This document shows, in pieces, positions 62,804 through 64,000 of a stretch of 64,000 bases of DNA. Numbering within the stretch: the stretch's first letter is position 1; each line of letters opens with the position of its first letter. Under the pieces are notes generated by a model, which was not told the DNA's origin, made no database searches, and was given only the letters and a program-made list of their open reading frames with translations. Made by a program: the position numbers and the translations under genes. Source of the DNA: Comamonas thiooxydans (GTDB lineage Bacteria; Pseudomonadota; Gammaproteobacteria; Burkholderiales; Burkholderiaceae_C); assembly GCF_002157685.2 (NCBI RefSeq), contig NZ_AP026738.1:5766001-5830000 (forward strand), written 5' to 3'.

Positions 62804-62820
62804 GGCAGCCACCGGCTGCC
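62804..62820 (-). terminator. Terminator after the lipoprotein gene, upstream of fmt
   Basis: On the minus strand GGCAGCC-GGT-GGCTGCC followed by TTTTTAA, six bases after the lipoprotein stop; the loop is short. Confidence 0.7.
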
Positions 62821-62826
62821 AGATGT

Positions 62827-63324
62827 TCAAAGATGCGGCTCTTTGAAGTAAATGCTCTCATCGGTGAACATGACCTTCTGCACCACACCTTGCGGGTCTA
62901 TGTGCACATGGGCACGCCGAGCAACGGTATTGTCCAGAAAACGGTAAGTCCAGATGTCACCTTTGAAGCTGTAGACCCTCTCGACCTTGGCGGGCGGGCC
63001 GAACATGCGGTAGACATCGTCACGGGTATCCACACCATTGCGCAACGCGAAAAAGTGCGCCGTATCCAGCACCTGCTCCACACGCACCAGCTTGTGCCGG
63101 GCATCGAAGTCCATGTGATAGACCTGCTGACCGGCAGGCTGCTGGCTATAGACCAGGCGCTGACCGCCCTCGGGCAGAGGCACAACCAGAGTGGGTTTGC
63201 CCATGCCTTTTTCCACCTCGGCCTGAGGCATGCCAGGCTTTTGCCACTGGGGCACCATGCAACCCGCCAGCCCCACCGCCAGCAGACTGGCAGTCAATAG
63301 TGTTTGCAGGCGAGGCAGGGACAT
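62827..63324 (-). CDS. Outer-membrane lipoprotein of unknown function
   Basis: A 165-residue lipoprotein precursor. The lipobox is LAGC with Cys22 as lipidated residue; +2 is Met, so outer-membrane sorting is expected. The rest has two small SmpA/BamE-like alpha-beta repeats (QAEVEKGMGKPTLVVP and TRDDVYRMFGPPAKVERV), a fold common in beta-proteobacterial lipoproteins. It stands between def and fmt. Function unknown. Confidence 0.85.
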   Translation of the reverse strand: MSLPRLQTLLTASLLAVGLAGCMVPQWQKPGMPQAEVEKGMGKPTLVVPLPEGGQRLVYSQQPAGQQVYHMDFDARHKLVRVEQVLDTAHFFALRNGVDTRDDVYRMFGPPAKVERVYSFKGDIWTYRFLDNTVARRAHVHIDPQGVVQKVMFTDESIYFKEPHL

Positions 63325-63335
63325 GGACACTCCGA

Positions 63336-63848
63336 TCAGGCCCTCAGGGCCTGCTTCTGGGCTTTGACCAATTTGGTCTTGATGCGATTGCGCTTCAGCG
63401 GCGAGAGGTATTCGACAAACACCTTGCCCAGCAGGTGATCCATCTCGTGCTGGATGCAGATGGCCAGCATGCCTTCGGCGTCGATCTCACGGCTGTTGCC
63501 GTTCTCGTCCAGGGCCTTGACCTTGACGGCAATAGAGCGCTCCACGCCGTCGTAGATGCCGGGCACGGACAGACAGCCTTCCTCGCCCAGCTGCTTTTCC
63601 TCGCTGGCCCAGAGAATCTCGGGGTTGATCAAAGCCATGGGCTCGTTGCGCTTCTCGGACACGTCGATCACGATGACGCGCTCATGCACGTCGATCTGTG
63701 TCGCAGCCAAGCCGATGCCCTGGGCGTCATACATGGTCTCGAGCATGTCTTTCACCAGGGTCTGGATGCGCTCGTCCACCTGCGCCACGGGTTGGGCGAC
63801 CTTGTGAAGACGGGGATCGGGATAGCAGAGGATGGGAAGAATGGCCAT
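63336..63848 (-). CDS. def: Peptide deformylase
   Basis: A 170-residue metallo-enzyme removing the formyl group from nascent chains. The three signatures are GIGLAATQ (44-51), EGCLS with Cys92, and QHEMDH (133-138) with ligand histidines 134 and 138 and catalytic Glu135. It leads the def-lipoprotein-fmt-azlC-azlD set. Confidence 0.98.
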   Translation of the reverse strand: MAILPILCYPDPRLHKVAQPVAQVDERIQTLVKDMLETMYDAQGIGLAATQIDVHERVIVIDVSEKRNEPMALINPEILWASEEKQLGEEGCLSVPGIYDGVERSIAVKVKALDENGNSREIDAEGMLAICIQHEMDHLLGKVFVEYLSPLKRNRIKTKLVKAQKQALRA

Positions 63849-64000
63849 GGTGTCTCGGTAAATCTGTCGTTATTGTCCCAACATTTGACGCCAAACGCTT
63901 GTCACGCCCTCAATAAACATTGATCTATCGAGGCCTTGCATCGAGAATTTCGACACATTTGTAAGACTTGTTGGCTGGCTATGCCAAGATCGGCCACAGT
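63849..64000. other. Upstream region of def, end of window
   Basis: An AT-richer stretch that should contain the def promoter. No gene starts or ends clearly within it, and the divergent neighbour (if any) lies beyond the window. Confidence 0.4.

Noticed and set aside
1..64000. tRNA, rRNA, insertion sequence, prophage or CRISPR
   Set aside because: Read through the intergenic regions on both strands without finding a cloverleaf, transposase, integrase or spaced identical repeats.

Overview
The window is a chromosomal stretch of a GC-rich betaproteobacterium, almost certainly Comamonadaceae and most like Comamonas (inference from the gene set, the Bug-type solute-binding proteins, the gene orders and the family-typical intergenic repeats; no rRNA is present to prove it). 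It mixes housekeeping loci with small catabolic or regulatory islands. I see no insertion sequence, prophage, CRISPR array or tRNA gene.

Layout. 0-9.3 kb: a flavin-reductase-like gene, an unrecognised gene overlapping a PAS sensor kinase, a 0.9 kb non-coding stretch of inverted repeats, a quinone-oxidoreductase/HxlR divergent pair, a LysR-pirin-YcaC stress cluster and a glutathione peroxidase. 9.5-20.9 kb: a class A penicillin-binding protein, the proline symporter PutP, a secreted barnase-type RNase with barstar, TerC, a NarL-type response regulator with a 7TM sensor kinase (whose core closely matches the orphan kinase at 1.7 kb), a leucine-repeat-like protein and mnmA. 20.9-27.5 kb: a tricarballylate-type catabolic island (LysR, GntP-family permease, tcuA, tcuB, Bug protein). 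27.7-29.4 kb: an ECF41 sigma factor and its carboxymuconolactone-decarboxylase partner, each behind a near-perfect ECF41-type promoter. 29.5-37.6 kb: a Bug/gamma-glutamyltransferase/LysR group, an EamA exporter, Nudix, GNAT, DUF2061 and an omega-transaminase.

37.6-45.3 kb is the outer-membrane biogenesis locus rsmA-surA-lptD (minus strand) divergent from amgK-rsmE and a degenerate SRAP gene. 45.3-52.6 kb: a lipase-like hydrolase, an M20 peptidase, a chemoreceptor, metX-metW behind a SAM-II-like riboswitch, and a GDT1-type manganese exporter behind a yybP-ykoY-like riboswitch. 52.8-64 kb: two glycine-rich RRM proteins, kdsD-kdsC-lptC-SDR, apt, two poorly known proteins, pgk, and def-lipoprotein-fmt-azlC-azlD.

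Most informative regulatory observations: the two matched ECF41 promoters, the two metabolite or metal riboswitches less than 1 kb apart, a stop-codon-proximal repeat present three times, a dispersed AGCTATCA palindrome family, and a 40-codon reading frame that overlaps both the RNase stop and a barstar start codon.
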